Positions 54,617-63,049 of a stretch of DNA of 64,000 bases are shown in pieces. Both the position numbers and the translations under genes were made by a program. The notes under the pieces are model-generated. The model was given only the letters and a program-made list of their open reading frames with translations, was not told where the DNA came from and searched no databases. Origin of the DNA: Mariniphaga sp. (GTDB lineage: Bacteria; Bacteroidota; Bacteroidia; Bacteroidales; Prolixibacteraceae); contig JAQVON010000009.1 of the NCBI GenBank assembly GCA_028702595.1, positions 19,878 to 83,877 on the forward strand, in the 5' to 3' direction. Each line of letters starts with the position of its first letter. Positions within the stretch are counted from its first letter, which is position 1.

Positions 54617-54810
54617 AGTATATTATTATGTGATTAAACAATGAATTGGACTTCTACCCGCTAAAATAGTTTAAACGATTCCGAATATATTTTATTGAAC
54701 ATGTCCTCTCCAATTAAGAGTACTAGATTTTCAAAAAATGTTACATCCAATTGGCCGGGTGTTTCGGAAGTACTTGGAGTGATACTTCCCGGTTTTGTAC
54801 ATTTTTATGG

Positions 54811-55377
54811 TTATTTATTCCAGCTATACCCAATTCCCAGTCCGAACCACACTGGCCACACCTCAATCGTATTTATCATGGGAGTATAATTGAGACTTAA
54901 AGTGAGTCCTTTCTTCTTTGGAAGGTATCTGATACCAGCTTTTGCATAACCTATAAAACCCAGACCGTTTATCCCGGAAGAGAAAGTTTGGTCACCGGGT
55001 TTTTCCTGAAGGAATATTCCGGCACTGGTACCCAGTCCATACTCAAATTTCAAACGGTTTTTTCCGGCCAGCCCATTCAGTTCTATGGGAATAATCAACA
55101 CATCAGGTATCATTCCAATTCCGGTTCGCATGCCCAATCCTTTGCACCCATCAAGAAAACGGAAGTCGTAATTGACTGTACCCAAAACCCCTGCTCCCAG
55201 GACTTCAGCGTACACTGTGCGCATTTTGCCGTCAGATTGCGCTTCCGCGCAAAATGAAATGAACATCATAGAGATAAGCAACCCGATGACAATAAATTTC
55301 AGTGGCTGTATTTCCTTTAGTTCTGATGTAAGCTTCCAGGGGCAAAGTCCGGAACCACAGTTCCATTGGTGACCCAT
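54811..55377 (-). CDS. Probable outer-membrane beta-barrel-like protein, start uncertain
   Basis: The track's ORF starts at 55473, but its first 32 residues look non-genuine; the first M near the signal is 55377 (MGHQWNC). A hydrophobic signal-like stretch LKFIVIGLLISMMFISFCAEAQ lies further in, preceded by CTG (L) where ATG would be expected, so the true start may be a rare CTG or a mutated ATG. The mature part (YAEVLGAGVLGTVNYDFRF, KFEYGLGTSAGIF, LSLNYTPMINTIEVWPVWFGLGIGYSWNK) shows alternating strands ending in an aromatic-rich segment, typical of outer membrane barrels. No known family was recognised. It follows pheS closely. Confidence 0.5.
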   Translation of the reverse strand: MGHQWNCGSGLCPWKLTSELKEIQPLKFIVIGLLISMMFISFCAEAQSDGKMRTVYAEVLGAGVLGTVNYDFRFLDGCKGLGMRTGIGMIPDVLIIPIELNGLAGKNRLKFEYGLGTSAGIFLQEKPGDQTFSSGINGLGFIGYAKAGIRYLPKKKGLTLSLNYTPMINTIEVWPVWFGLGIGYSWNK

Positions 55378-55477
55378 TTTTGATCGGATCACTACTGGTT
55401 TTGCACTATTTCCCATGTCCATCCTGTTTGTTATAACCATTGACGTTTCACAGAAACAAAGGAACCTGTCCAAGACA

Positions 55478-56497
55478 TCAGATAGCAGATTCGAATTGCT
55501 TCAGGAAACGGATATCGTTTTCGAAAAAGTACCGAATGTCTTTGATTCCATACAGCAGCAGAGCAATACGCTCAATACCCATACCAAAGGCAAAGCCGGT
55601 ATATTTTTGGTTATCGATATTGCAGGCATCCAGTACATTTGGATCGACCATGCCACATCCCAGGATTTCTAGCCAGCCGGTGTACTTGCATAAGTTACAT
55701 CCTTTCCCTCCACATATGGAGCAACTCACATCCATTTCGGCGCTGGGTTCAGTAAAAGGGAAATAACTGGGACGCAGTCTGATTTGAGTATCCTCACCAA
55801 AAAGTTCCTTGGCAAAATAAAGAAGGGTTTGTTTCAAGTCGGCAAAGGATACATTTTCATCAACATACAACCCTTCCACCTGATGAAAAATACAGTGAGA
55901 ACGGGCTGAGATGGCCTCATTCCGAAATACCCTTCCCGGGAAAATAGCACGGATTGGAGGTTTTGTCTGTTCCATGACACGTATTTGAACACTGGATGTA
56001 TGGGTACGCAACACAATATCGGGATCCTGTTCTATAAAAAAAGTATCCTGCATATCACGGGCAGGATGTTCAGGAGGAAAATTCAGGGCAGAAAAAACAT
56101 GCCAGTCGTCTTCAATTTCAGGGCCTTCAGCAACGGTAAAACCAAGTCTTCCAAAAATTTCAATTATCTTGTTCTTAACCAATGATAGTGGATGACGGGT
56201 TCCGAGTTTTATCGGTTCACCTGGCATAGTCAAATCAGTACCATCACTTTCCGAATCATCTGACTCAAAAGATTCACGCAGGGCATTGATTTTTTCCAGA
56301 ACAGAATTTTTCAGATCATTCAATGCCTTACCAACCGCCTTTTTTTGATCATTCGGAACATTTTTAAATTCAGCAAAAAGCTGATTGACACTTCCCTTTT
56401 TACTGATATATTTAATTCGCAGCGCTTCAACCTCTTCTGTTGTTGAAGCAACAGCTTTTTCAATCTCTTCGTGCAATACCCTGATCTTGTCTAACAT
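55478..56497 (-). CDS. pheS: Phenylalanyl-tRNA synthetase alpha subunit
   Basis: 339 residues, the standard length. A coiled-coil N-terminal arm (MLDKIRVLHEEIEKAVAST) is followed by the class II core: GTRHPLSLVKNKII, LRTHTSSVQIRVMEQTKPPIRAIFPGRVFRNEAISARSHCIFHQVEGLYV (motif 2) and FGMGIERIALLLYGIKDIR (motif 3). It charges tRNA-Phe together with PheT, which is not in this window. A -7 box lies at 56523-56530; terminator-like hairpins further upstream raise the possibility of attenuation. Confidence 0.95.
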   Translation of the reverse strand: MLDKIRVLHEEIEKAVASTTEEVEALRIKYISKKGSVNQLFAEFKNVPNDQKKAVGKALNDLKNSVLEKINALRESFESDDSESDGTDLTMPGEPIKLGTRHPLSLVKNKIIEIFGRLGFTVAEGPEIEDDWHVFSALNFPPEHPARDMQDTFFIEQDPDIVLRTHTSSVQIRVMEQTKPPIRAIFPGRVFRNEAISARSHCIFHQVEGLYVDENVSFADLKQTLLYFAKELFGEDTQIRLRPSYFPFTEPSAEMDVSCSICGGKGCNLCKYTGWLEILGCGMVDPNVLDACNIDNQKYTGFAFGMGIERIALLLYGIKDIRYFFENDIRFLKQFESAI

Positions 56498-56522
56498 AGC
56501 CTCTAATCATTAAATTGAGATG

Positions 56523-56530
56523 CAAAGATA
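56523..56530 (-). promoter_or_regulatory. Probable -7 promoter box for pheS
   Basis: On the minus strand TATCTTTGCATC matches TAnnTTTG, 26 bp upstream of the pheS ATG. It lies downstream of the hairpin at 56542-56572 in the direction of pheS transcription, so a start here would bypass that terminator. No TTG at correct spacing. Confidence 0.5.
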
Positions 56531-56541
56531 ATGATTCCCAC

Positions 56542-56572
56542 AAAAAAAGCGGCACCTCTGAAAAGATGCCGC
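56542..56572 (-). terminator. Terminator-like hairpin upstream of pheS
   Basis: Minus strand: stem gcggca / tgccgc (with partial tct/aga extension) followed by seven T. It is preceded by a weaker hairpin agcca...tggct with five T (56581-56605). Both point toward pheS with no annotated gene upstream, so they may end a small leader transcript or act as attenuators. Confidence 0.65.
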
Positions 56573-56578
56573 CGGGAA

Positions 56579-56635
56579 TTAAAAAGCCAACGAAGCTTGA
56601 TGGCTGAAAATATATAGTACTAACTGAACGGTCAT
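56579..56635 (-). CDS. Possible 18-residue leader ORF upstream of pheS
   Basis: ATG to TAA on the minus strand encodes MTVQLVLYIFSHQASLAF, with two Phe near and at the end, and overlaps the first hairpin while stopping just before the second, T-run hairpin. Too short to support alone and not rich in Phe; the arrangement merely fits a leader peptide of an attenuator. Confidence 0.25.
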   Translation of the reverse strand: MTVQLVLYIFSHQASLAF

Positions 56636-56804
56636 TTCATCATTTTGATGAGTTGATCATGCTTTAATAGCTACAAATAATATTCCAAAATTTCAAAGCA
56701 AAACTGTGTTCTACAACATGTTTGAAGCATTCAACCGGCAATTGTCTGTTTCAGTAAAAGGAAGACATGGAAGTTCATGTGAATAAAATTTATTTAATAT
56801 ATTC

Positions 56805-57458
56805 GTGGCAGAAATGTATAAAATGGAGCGAAGCCTGCCAACAATAAAAAATATCGTTTTTGATTTGGGGAAAGTACTTTTAAACCTTAATTTCGATGCA
56901 ACAATTGATGCATTTAGAAATTTAGGGTTGGGTACAGAAGTGGTCACTCCGCTGCAAACATACATTGATCCTGTTTTTTATGAATTTGAAGTAGGGATTA
57001 TTTCCCCTGAAAATTTCAGAAACAGGGTACGGCAGATATTGAATAATCCAGATGCCACTGATCAACAGATTGACGATGCATGGTGTGCCATGTTACTTGA
57101 CGTGCCTGGGTATCGTGTAGATCTTTTAAAAGCATTGAAAAATAAATATGACCTGTATCTTTTCAGCAATACGAATATACTACACATCAGGCAGTTTCAT
57201 CAGAAATTTTTGAAAACATACAGGATTGAATTTCCTTCTCTTTTTCGTAAGGTTTTTTACTCTCATGAGTTAAAGAAACGTAAACCTGATTTAGAAGCAT
57301 TTCACCAGGTTTTGGAACTTTCGGGAATCCACTCTGAAGAGACACTATTTATTGATGATCTTGAGAAGAACATCGAGGGAGCCTCATTAGCCGGGATGCA
57401 AACCGTCTGGTTACGGAACGGTATGGATATTACAGAAATCTTTACAAATAATTTCTAA
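56805..57458 (+). CDS. HAD-family phosphatase (YihX-like)
   Basis: 217 residues; ATG 56823 (MERSLPT) is an alternative start. Motif I is FDLGKVLL, with the second Asp replaced by Gly as in the YihX/HAD-IA group; YLFSNTN is motif II, KKRKPDLEAF motif III and LFIDDLEKNIEGA motif IV. It probably dephosphorylates a sugar phosphate such as alpha-glucose-1-phosphate, a reaction known for YihX; the substrate here is unverified. It is divergent from pheS and stands alone. Confidence 0.85.
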   Translation: MAEMYKMERSLPTIKNIVFDLGKVLLNLNFDATIDAFRNLGLGTEVVTPLQTYIDPVFYEFEVGIISPENFRNRVRQILNNPDATDQQIDDAWCAMLLDVPGYRVDLLKALKNKYDLYLFSNTNILHIRQFHQKFLKTYRIEFPSLFRKVFYSHELKKRKPDLEAFHQVLELSGIHSEETLFIDDLEKNIEGASLAGMQTVWLRNGMDITEIFTNNF

Positions 57459-57490
57459 AGCCTGTCCATTTCATTGCTGGTATTTCCTGG

Positions 57491-59962
57491 TTAATTTTTG
57501 ATCAACCGGATCCGATTATCCTTTTGGGGATCAACATATTTATCGACCAGTCTGATTTTAGGGATATTCCCTGAATTTGATTTGATTTGTGCATCTGTCA
57601 GTTCACCATTTTCCCATGAAATATCGATTGAAAAGTTTCCTCTTGCTTTAAGTCCTTTTACTGATCCATTTTCCCATTCTTCGGGCAGAGCAGGCAGGAG
57701 AATAATTTCGTCAAGATGTGATTGCAATAACATTTCAGCCATAAAACCCGGGGTTGAGGCAGAGCCATCGAGTTGAAAATTCAGGAAAAGGTTCTCTGGT
57801 TCCCGGAACAAGTCGGGGCGGTCGCCTGCCCAACCGGCTTGCTGGAAGGTCAGCAAATTTTCAAAACCCTGTTCCCGGAGCATTTGGTCAAAAATTTTAT
57901 TTGCTCTGTTGCCATCCATTAATCGTGTCCAGCACCAGATTCGCCAACACATGGACCAGTTTCCTCCCGATGCGGCATCATAATTCGGAAAACGTCCTTC
58001 TCCCCGCATATTCAAGGAGACCTTTGCTGCTTCTGCCAACTCCGGGGTAGTCAGGGGATGGATTTGGTTTCCCGGACATACTGCATACAGGTGTGAGATA
58101 TGGCGATGACGGTCTTCCGGACTGTCAATATCCTCATACCATTCCTGAAGTTGGCCGTATTTTCCAATTTTATGCGGTAGCAATTTTTTCTGTGCTGCAC
58201 GGACTTGTTTAACGAATGCTTTATCGACATCCAGCACTTCAGCTGCTTCTCTGTACATTTCAAACAGATCACGGAGCATTTGTGCATCCTGGTATGCTCC
58301 GGGGATATTAAAAAGATTTCTGCTCGAGTTACGCTCGTAGGAATCAAGAATTTCCTCACCTAAATCTACATGTGCGCCATGTTCTGCAGAAATGGAAGGG
58401 GCAACAATATAATATTTTCCAAATTTAGTCAGGTTTTGAAGCCAGAAGCTGGTCGCTTCCTTGATGATTGGGTAGGCAATATTTTTCAGGTAGGATAAGT
58501 CTTGACTGAATGTGAACTGTTCCCACAGGTGCTGGCAATGCCATACGGGTGCCAGAGGATATACTCCCCAGGGGATACTTCCATCGGGAGCTGCATGTCC
58601 CCATATATTTCCAGTAGTATGGCTGATCCACCCGTCTGTTCCATAAACCCGTTTGGCTACTTCCCGACCGGGCTTCACCAGGTCGGCAGTCCAGTCGATA
58701 TAAGGGATCTGGCATTCCAGCAGATCGGTGGGTCCGCAGGGCCAGTATATCTCTTGAATATTGATATTTGCCTGATAATTTCCAGCCCAGGGAGCTGTGT
58801 AAAAAGCATTCCATTTCCCCTGCAGGTTAGCAGGGAGGCTTCCCGGCCGGCTGGAACTGATGATCATATACCTTCCCAGATTAAATACCAATTCTTTCAA
58901 TCCCAGGTCCTGTTCTCCGGCCTTAAAACGTTGATACCTCTTATCAGTAGGCATCCTGTTCAATTCATCACGGCTATTTAGGTCAATCTGTGTTCTTGCA
59001 TACAACTCTACATAGTCGGCCACATGCTCGTTTTTCAGAGCATTATACCCTGCATTTTCTGCAGTACGAATAGCCGATTCGCAAAGGACAGCCGGATCGG
59101 AGCCTTTATAGTTGGGCCATTCCTGTATATAATCGGTAGAAATATTGATGAATAACACCACAGAATCAGCATCCTGTATTCCCCAATAAGGATTGGCTAA
59201 TCCCATTAGTTTTGTTCTTTGAACCGGGCTGCCACCATAGGGTACAGCTCTAATTTTCATCTGGAATTTATGATCTCCACCGTCGACAAATCCGGTAACA
59301 GTATACTCATCAGCAGAAATATCCACGTTATATCTTTCCTGTATGATATCCATGTACATGGCAAATCCAACTTTCCCTGGTTGATCCGCCTTCAATTTCA
59401 TCACCAGAACATTTTTCGGATAGGAACAGAAATATTCACGGGAATAGTTCACCCCATCGAGGACATAAGATACGTGTCCCAATGATTTCGACAGGTCCAG
59501 TTCCCGGACATAGTTGGTATGGGGCATTCCGTGGTTCATCATTTTTAAGTTCAGGTCACCAATTGTACTAAATGCTCCGTATAGTTTATTCTGCCCCAAA
59601 TAATATTTTTGTGTAAGGCTGTCGGCTTTCCGAACATCTCCGTCCACCACTGCCTGACGGATAACTTCGAGGTATTTATTAGCCTCCGGATTCACACCAA
59701 ATTCTTCCCAGTCGCCGCGAAATGGGCCACCCCTCCAGATGCTACCTTCGGTCAGGGTGAATTTTTCCTCTTCAACCCCTCCAAAAAAAGAGGCTCCAAT
59801 AAATCCGTTCCCCAAATGCAGAGCCTGACTGTTCCAATATTTTGCCGGCTGCTGGTACCACAACCTGTGATTCTGACCATTTACAGAAACAGCAACAAAA
59901 AATGAAAAGATAAATAATCCTATAAAAATCTGATTTTCACGACGTAACATTTTCATTTGCAT
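57491..59962 (-). CDS. GH95 alpha-L-fucosidase-type glycoside hydrolase
   Basis: 823 residues with a signal peptide (FIGLFIFSFFVAVSVNGQ). The N-terminal domain starts YQQPAKYWNSQALHLGNGFIGASFFGGVEEE, as is typical of GH95. The catalytic barrel keeps NINIQEIYW (the N-x-N pair activating water), PSISAEHG with the catalytic Glu, and FQLDGSASTPGFMAEMLLQSH with the conserved Asp. GH95 enzymes remove alpha-1,2-fucose, and some remove alpha-L-galactose. Repeat copy 4 lies 39 bp upstream, between it and the cyclophilin gene, near its promoter region. Confidence 0.92.
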   Translation of the reverse strand: MQMKMLRRENQIFIGLFIFSFFVAVSVNGQNHRLWYQQPAKYWNSQALHLGNGFIGASFFGGVEEEKFTLTEGSIWRGGPFRGDWEEFGVNPEANKYLEVIRQAVVDGDVRKADSLTQKYYLGQNKLYGAFSTIGDLNLKMMNHGMPHTNYVRELDLSKSLGHVSYVLDGVNYSREYFCSYPKNVLVMKLKADQPGKVGFAMYMDIIQERYNVDISADEYTVTGFVDGGDHKFQMKIRAVPYGGSPVQRTKLMGLANPYWGIQDADSVVLFINISTDYIQEWPNYKGSDPAVLCESAIRTAENAGYNALKNEHVADYVELYARTQIDLNSRDELNRMPTDKRYQRFKAGEQDLGLKELVFNLGRYMIISSSRPGSLPANLQGKWNAFYTAPWAGNYQANINIQEIYWPCGPTDLLECQIPYIDWTADLVKPGREVAKRVYGTDGWISHTTGNIWGHAAPDGSIPWGVYPLAPVWHCQHLWEQFTFSQDLSYLKNIAYPIIKEATSFWLQNLTKFGKYYIVAPSISAEHGAHVDLGEEILDSYERNSSRNLFNIPGAYQDAQMLRDLFEMYREAAEVLDVDKAFVKQVRAAQKKLLPHKIGKYGQLQEWYEDIDSPEDRHRHISHLYAVCPGNQIHPLTTPELAEAAKVSLNMRGEGRFPNYDAASGGNWSMCWRIWCWTRLMDGNRANKIFDQMLREQGFENLLTFQQAGWAGDRPDLFREPENLFLNFQLDGSASTPGFMAEMLLQSHLDEIILLPALPEEWENGSVKGLKARGNFSIDISWENGELTDAQIKSNSGNIPKIRLVDKYVDPQKDNRIRLIKN

Positions 59963-60001
59963 TAAATTTAAACCTTACCAGTCCTGTAAATATAAAATTA
60001 A

Positions 60002-60161
60002 AAGACTGTTTTGATTTTGTTTTTTAGAAATATTTTGATCTGTTTTTTGCTCAGACAAGGCAAAATTGACGCGAATAGCCATAGCTATTTAAGGAAATTT
60101 TGCAGCAGCATGAGTGAAAAAGACGCAAAATAGTATAAATGGATAAATTTAAAACAGTCTC
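60002..60161. mobile_element. 160-bp MITE-like repeat, copy 4
   Basis: 160 bp with the same arms, central hairpin aatagc-cata-gctatt and right end gtctc; the left end has one change (aagac for gagac). Direct repeats taa flank it (59999-60001 and 60162-60164). It lies between the GH95 start and the cyclophilin stop. Confidence 0.85.
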
Positions 60162-60197
60162 TAAATTCATTCCCCTCCACTGAAGGTATATCAACAA

Positions 60198-61022
60198 TTA
60201 TTTAATCCAATCTATTTTCATTTGGATATCCTGTATCGGTCTATCGTTTTGGTCGGTATCGACTTCAGAAATTTTATCCACCACTTCCATTCCTTCGACG
60301 ACTTCTCCAAACACGGTATAATCGCCATCGAGCGAAGGGTATCCACCCACGGTTGTATAAATCTGACGTTGTTCTTTGGTAAACCTAAATTTTATCCCCT
60401 GTACCTCCATGATGCTATCAACTTTTTCTCTGATTTCCGCCATTTTCAGGTTAAATCCATCCCGGTCGTTTTGATCTCTGTATTGTTGCATTTCCTCCTG
60501 AACTGACAAAATTTGGTCGCGCATCTTATCGTTAAAAATTTGTTGATTTTTTACCATTTCCAGCGTATCCAGTTCGCCATGGGAAAAAACCCTGCCTTGA
60601 ACAATGTAAAACTGCGATGAGCTTGATCTTTTTTCCGGATTTGAAGCATCTCCTCTCCTGGCAGCAGCGACAGCACCCCACTTGTGAAAATACTCCGGGA
60701 TAATTTCTGCCGGCAGGGTGTAATCGAGAGAACCACCTCCTAATCGTTCCCCCAGTTGGGCATTCCTGGAATCAGGGTCACCTCCCTGGATCATGAAATT
60801 TTTGATCACCCGGTGAAACAGCAATCCATCAAAAAAATTTTCCTGAATTAGTTTCTCATAATTCTTCTTGTGTGCTGCTGTCTTATCGTAAAGCTTAATC
60901 CGTATATCACCCTGAGCCGTTTTAATTATTACATCTGCTTTCTCCCCATTTTGCATGGCATGCCCACACGAAAAAGTGGTGATCAGCAGGGCGAAAATTA
61001 AAAAAACAAACATTTTCTTCAT
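60198..61022 (-). CDS. Cyclophilin-type peptidyl-prolyl isomerase, lipoprotein
   Basis: 274 residues with a lipoprotein signal (FLIFALLITTFSCG). The cyclophilin core is clear: FFDGLLFHRVIKNFMIQGGDPDSR with the catalytic Arg, AAARRGDASNPEKRSSSSQFYIVQG, and near the end YPSLDGDYTVFGEVVEGMEVVDKI. An insert of about 70 residues (GRVFSHGELDTLEMVKNQQIF...VDSIMEVQGIKF), largely helical, splits the fold, as occurs in other Bacteroidota lipoprotein cyclophilins. It would speed proline isomerisation during folding of envelope proteins. It is divergent from the GNAT gene. Confidence 0.9.
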   Translation of the reverse strand: MKKMFVFLIFALLITTFSCGHAMQNGEKADVIIKTAQGDIRIKLYDKTAAHKKNYEKLIQENFFDGLLFHRVIKNFMIQGGDPDSRNAQLGERLGGGSLDYTLPAEIIPEYFHKWGAVAAARRGDASNPEKRSSSSQFYIVQGRVFSHGELDTLEMVKNQQIFNDKMRDQILSVQEEMQQYRDQNDRDGFNLKMAEIREKVDSIMEVQGIKFRFTKEQRQIYTTVGGYPSLDGDYTVFGEVVEGMEVVDKISEVDTDQNDRPIQDIQMKIDWIK

Positions 61023-61071
61023 AGCTTTGCCTATAAATTAAAATTAAAGTGTGTAAAGATAATAGAAGAAG

Positions 61072-61620
61072 ATGGATCACATACGGGTAGATCATAAAAT
61101 TAGGCTTGAATTGATTGATCTGCAACAGGCGGAGGTTATCTTTAAAGCCATTGACAGCAACAGAAAATATTTGAGTGAATGGCTTCCTTTTGTGGAGTAT
61201 ACAGAAAAAATCGCTGACACAGAATTATTTATTCAGAGTCTGACATCCCAATTCCATCCAAAAAAAGATGAAGTTTTCATGATCTTCTATGATGAAAAAT
61301 TTGCCGGACTCATCGGATTAAAAGATACAGACTGGACGAATCGGAAAACAGAAATCGGATACTGGTTAATTGAAAAGATGCAGGGAAAAGGATTGGTAAC
61401 CAAAAGTATTCAGCATTTGATCCGGTATATATTTCATGAACTAAATTTAAACAGAATACAAATAAAAGTTGCCACCGGCAATACAAAAAGTGCTGCCATT
61501 CCTGTTCGGCTGGGCTTTCGTTACGAAGGGACTGAACGTCAGGGGGAACGCAAAAATAACGAATATTTCCATCTGGATGTATTCAGTCTGCTCCGGTCAG
61601 ACTTGTTGTCAGGCACATGA
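61072..61620 (+). CDS. GNAT-family N-acetyltransferase (RimJ/RimL-like)
   Basis: 182 residues. The pattern LIDLQQAEVIFKAIDSNRKYLSEWLPFVEYT at the N-terminus and IGYWLIEKMQGKGLVTKSIQHLIRYIF (acetyl-CoA-binding Q/R-x-x-G-x-G/A-like loop), then NLNRIQIKVATGNTKSAAIPVRLGFRYEGTER are typical of ribosomal-protein or amino-acid N-acetyltransferases of the RimJ/RimL/YdaF group. The acceptor is not known. Alone and divergent from the cyclophilin gene by 49 bp. Confidence 0.88.
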   Translation: MDHIRVDHKIRLELIDLQQAEVIFKAIDSNRKYLSEWLPFVEYTEKIADTELFIQSLTSQFHPKKDEVFMIFYDEKFAGLIGLKDTDWTNRKTEIGYWLIEKMQGKGLVTKSIQHLIRYIFHELNLNRIQIKVATGNTKSAAIPVRLGFRYEGTERQGERKNNEYFHLDVFSLLRSDLLSGT

Positions 61621-61780
61621 CTTTTATATGTATTGCGTTATAAACAAATCATTTAACCCATAATTTCCCGTTAATAAGTGTTAACGTAAAATCATCATTC
61701 AAAGATTCTTTCTATATTTGACCCGTCAAACCATTTGTTCGTATATTTTAAAAATTGATCAAAATAGAAAACGAAATAAT

Positions 61781-62017
61781 ATGGAAGAAAAAAAGATTCG
61801 AAGAAATCTTTACCGGGTATTGCGAAAAACAGGTGTACAAAAAAATGATATTCTGCCGGAAGCCTCATTCATAAACGATTTGAATTTTGATACTGTTGAC
61901 TGGAAAATCTTTACTTTTTACCTGGAGGGAATTTTCGACATTTCGGTTCCCGATGAAGATTTACTATCCTTTAAAAATGTAAATGAAGCCGTAAAATTCC
62001 TAAAAAACACAGCGTAA
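61781..62017 (+). CDS. Acyl-carrier-protein-like protein with the modified serine replaced
   Basis: ATG 61781 (MEEKKIRRNLYRVL) gives 78 residues, the length of an acyl carrier protein; the track's 61718 start adds an unlikely extension. The helical pattern and acidic third part (DISVPDEDLLSFKNVNEAVKFLKN) match ACP closely, but the DSL motif that carries 4'-phosphopantetheine reads FDTVDW, so the serine is a threonine. It therefore may not be modified in the usual way. It precedes a MscS channel gene by 69 bp. The ACP-like fold is a strong inference; the function is unknown. Confidence 0.65.
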   Translation: MEEKKIRRNLYRVLRKTGVQKNDILPEASFINDLNFDTVDWKIFTFYLEGIFDISVPDEDLLSFKNVNEAVKFLKNTA

Positions 62018-62086
62018 TAATTCCAGGGAACAATTCTGTAACTGAAATTTTTTAGAAAAATTAATAATTAACAATAAATTTACAAA

Positions 62087-62899
62087 ATGCAATCATTCAA
62101 CTTCGCCTTACAAAACATTTATCAATCGGTTATTAGTTACAGTCCACGGCTGATTGGTGCTATTCTCACGCTAATTATTGGGTGGTGGCTCATCCGTGTC
62201 ATTCATAATACACTTAACAAGTATTTTGAAAAGAGGGAAATGGATCCGTCGCTGCGGGGTTTTTTAAACAGCATGATAGGAATTCTGCTCAAAGCCATGC
62301 TTTTGATCAGTGTTATTGGAATGCTTGGTGTGCAAATGACCTCATTTATTGCGATACTTGGTGCAGCAGGTCTTGCTGTAGGTATGGCTCTTTCCGGTAC
62401 CCTTCAAAACTTTGCAGGTGGGGTAATGATTTTGCTTTTCAAGCCTTTCAAGGTTGGGGATTACATAGAAGCCCAGGGGCATGCCGGTTCAGTGAAGGAA
62501 ATACAGATATTCAATACCATATTAAAAACTCCTGACAACAAAACCATCATCATTCCCAACGGAGGGCTTTCCACCAGTTCGATGATCAATTATTCAACCG
62601 AACCATCGCGCAGGGTTGATTTTTTATTTAGAATTGCTTACGGAGACGATGTGGATAAAGCAAAAGCAGTGATACAAAAATTGATAGATGACGATACTCG
62701 GATTTTAAAAGATCCGGCATCATTTATTGCTGTTAGTGAACTGGCCGACAGTTCGGTAAATATAGTTGTCAGGGTATGGGCAGAGTCCTCAAATTATTGG
62801 GGAATTTATTTTGACATGCATGAAAAAGTATACAAAACCTTTGAAAAAGAAGGTCTTAATATTCCTTTCCCACAAATGGATGTACATCTGCAAAAATAA
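62087..62899 (+). CDS. mscS: Small-conductance mechanosensitive channel (MscS)
   Basis: 270 residues. Three N-terminal membrane helices, the last being the glycine/alanine-rich pore helix (IAILGAAGLAVGMALSGTLQNFAGGVMILLFKPFKVGDYIEAQG), followed by the beta domain (NTILKTPDNKTIIIPNGGLSTSSMINYS) and the alpha/beta cytosolic domain, match Escherichia coli MscS in size and order. It opens under membrane tension to release solutes in osmotic downshock. A strong terminator follows at 62975. Confidence 0.93.
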   Translation: MQSFNFALQNIYQSVISYSPRLIGAILTLIIGWWLIRVIHNTLNKYFEKREMDPSLRGFLNSMIGILLKAMLLISVIGMLGVQMTSFIAILGAAGLAVGMALSGTLQNFAGGVMILLFKPFKVGDYIEAQGHAGSVKEIQIFNTILKTPDNKTIIIPNGGLSTSSMINYSTEPSRRVDFLFRIAYGDDVDKAKAVIQKLIDDDTRILKDPASFIAVSELADSSVNIVVRVWAESSNYWGIYFDMHEKVYKTFEKEGLNIPFPQMDVHLQK

Positions 62900-62974
62900 A
62901 ACAAATACGATTTTATTTCCTTACCTGAAACCACGATTTTATTTCGATTGGCATATCAGATGAACCATATATAC

Positions 62975-63012
62975 CAACGCGTGAGAAATTGAATTTCCCA
63001 CGCGTTGTTTTT
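62975..63012 (+). terminator. Rho-independent terminator after mscS
   Basis: A long stem, caacgcgtg...cacgcgttg extended by gaaatt/aatttc around a short loop, with five T after it. It lies 76 bp after the mscS stop and separates it from the convergent GH97 gene. Confidence 0.85.
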
Positions 63013-63049
63013 AACAGTTTAAAGCACTTTTCCACGCAGGGAGGATTTT

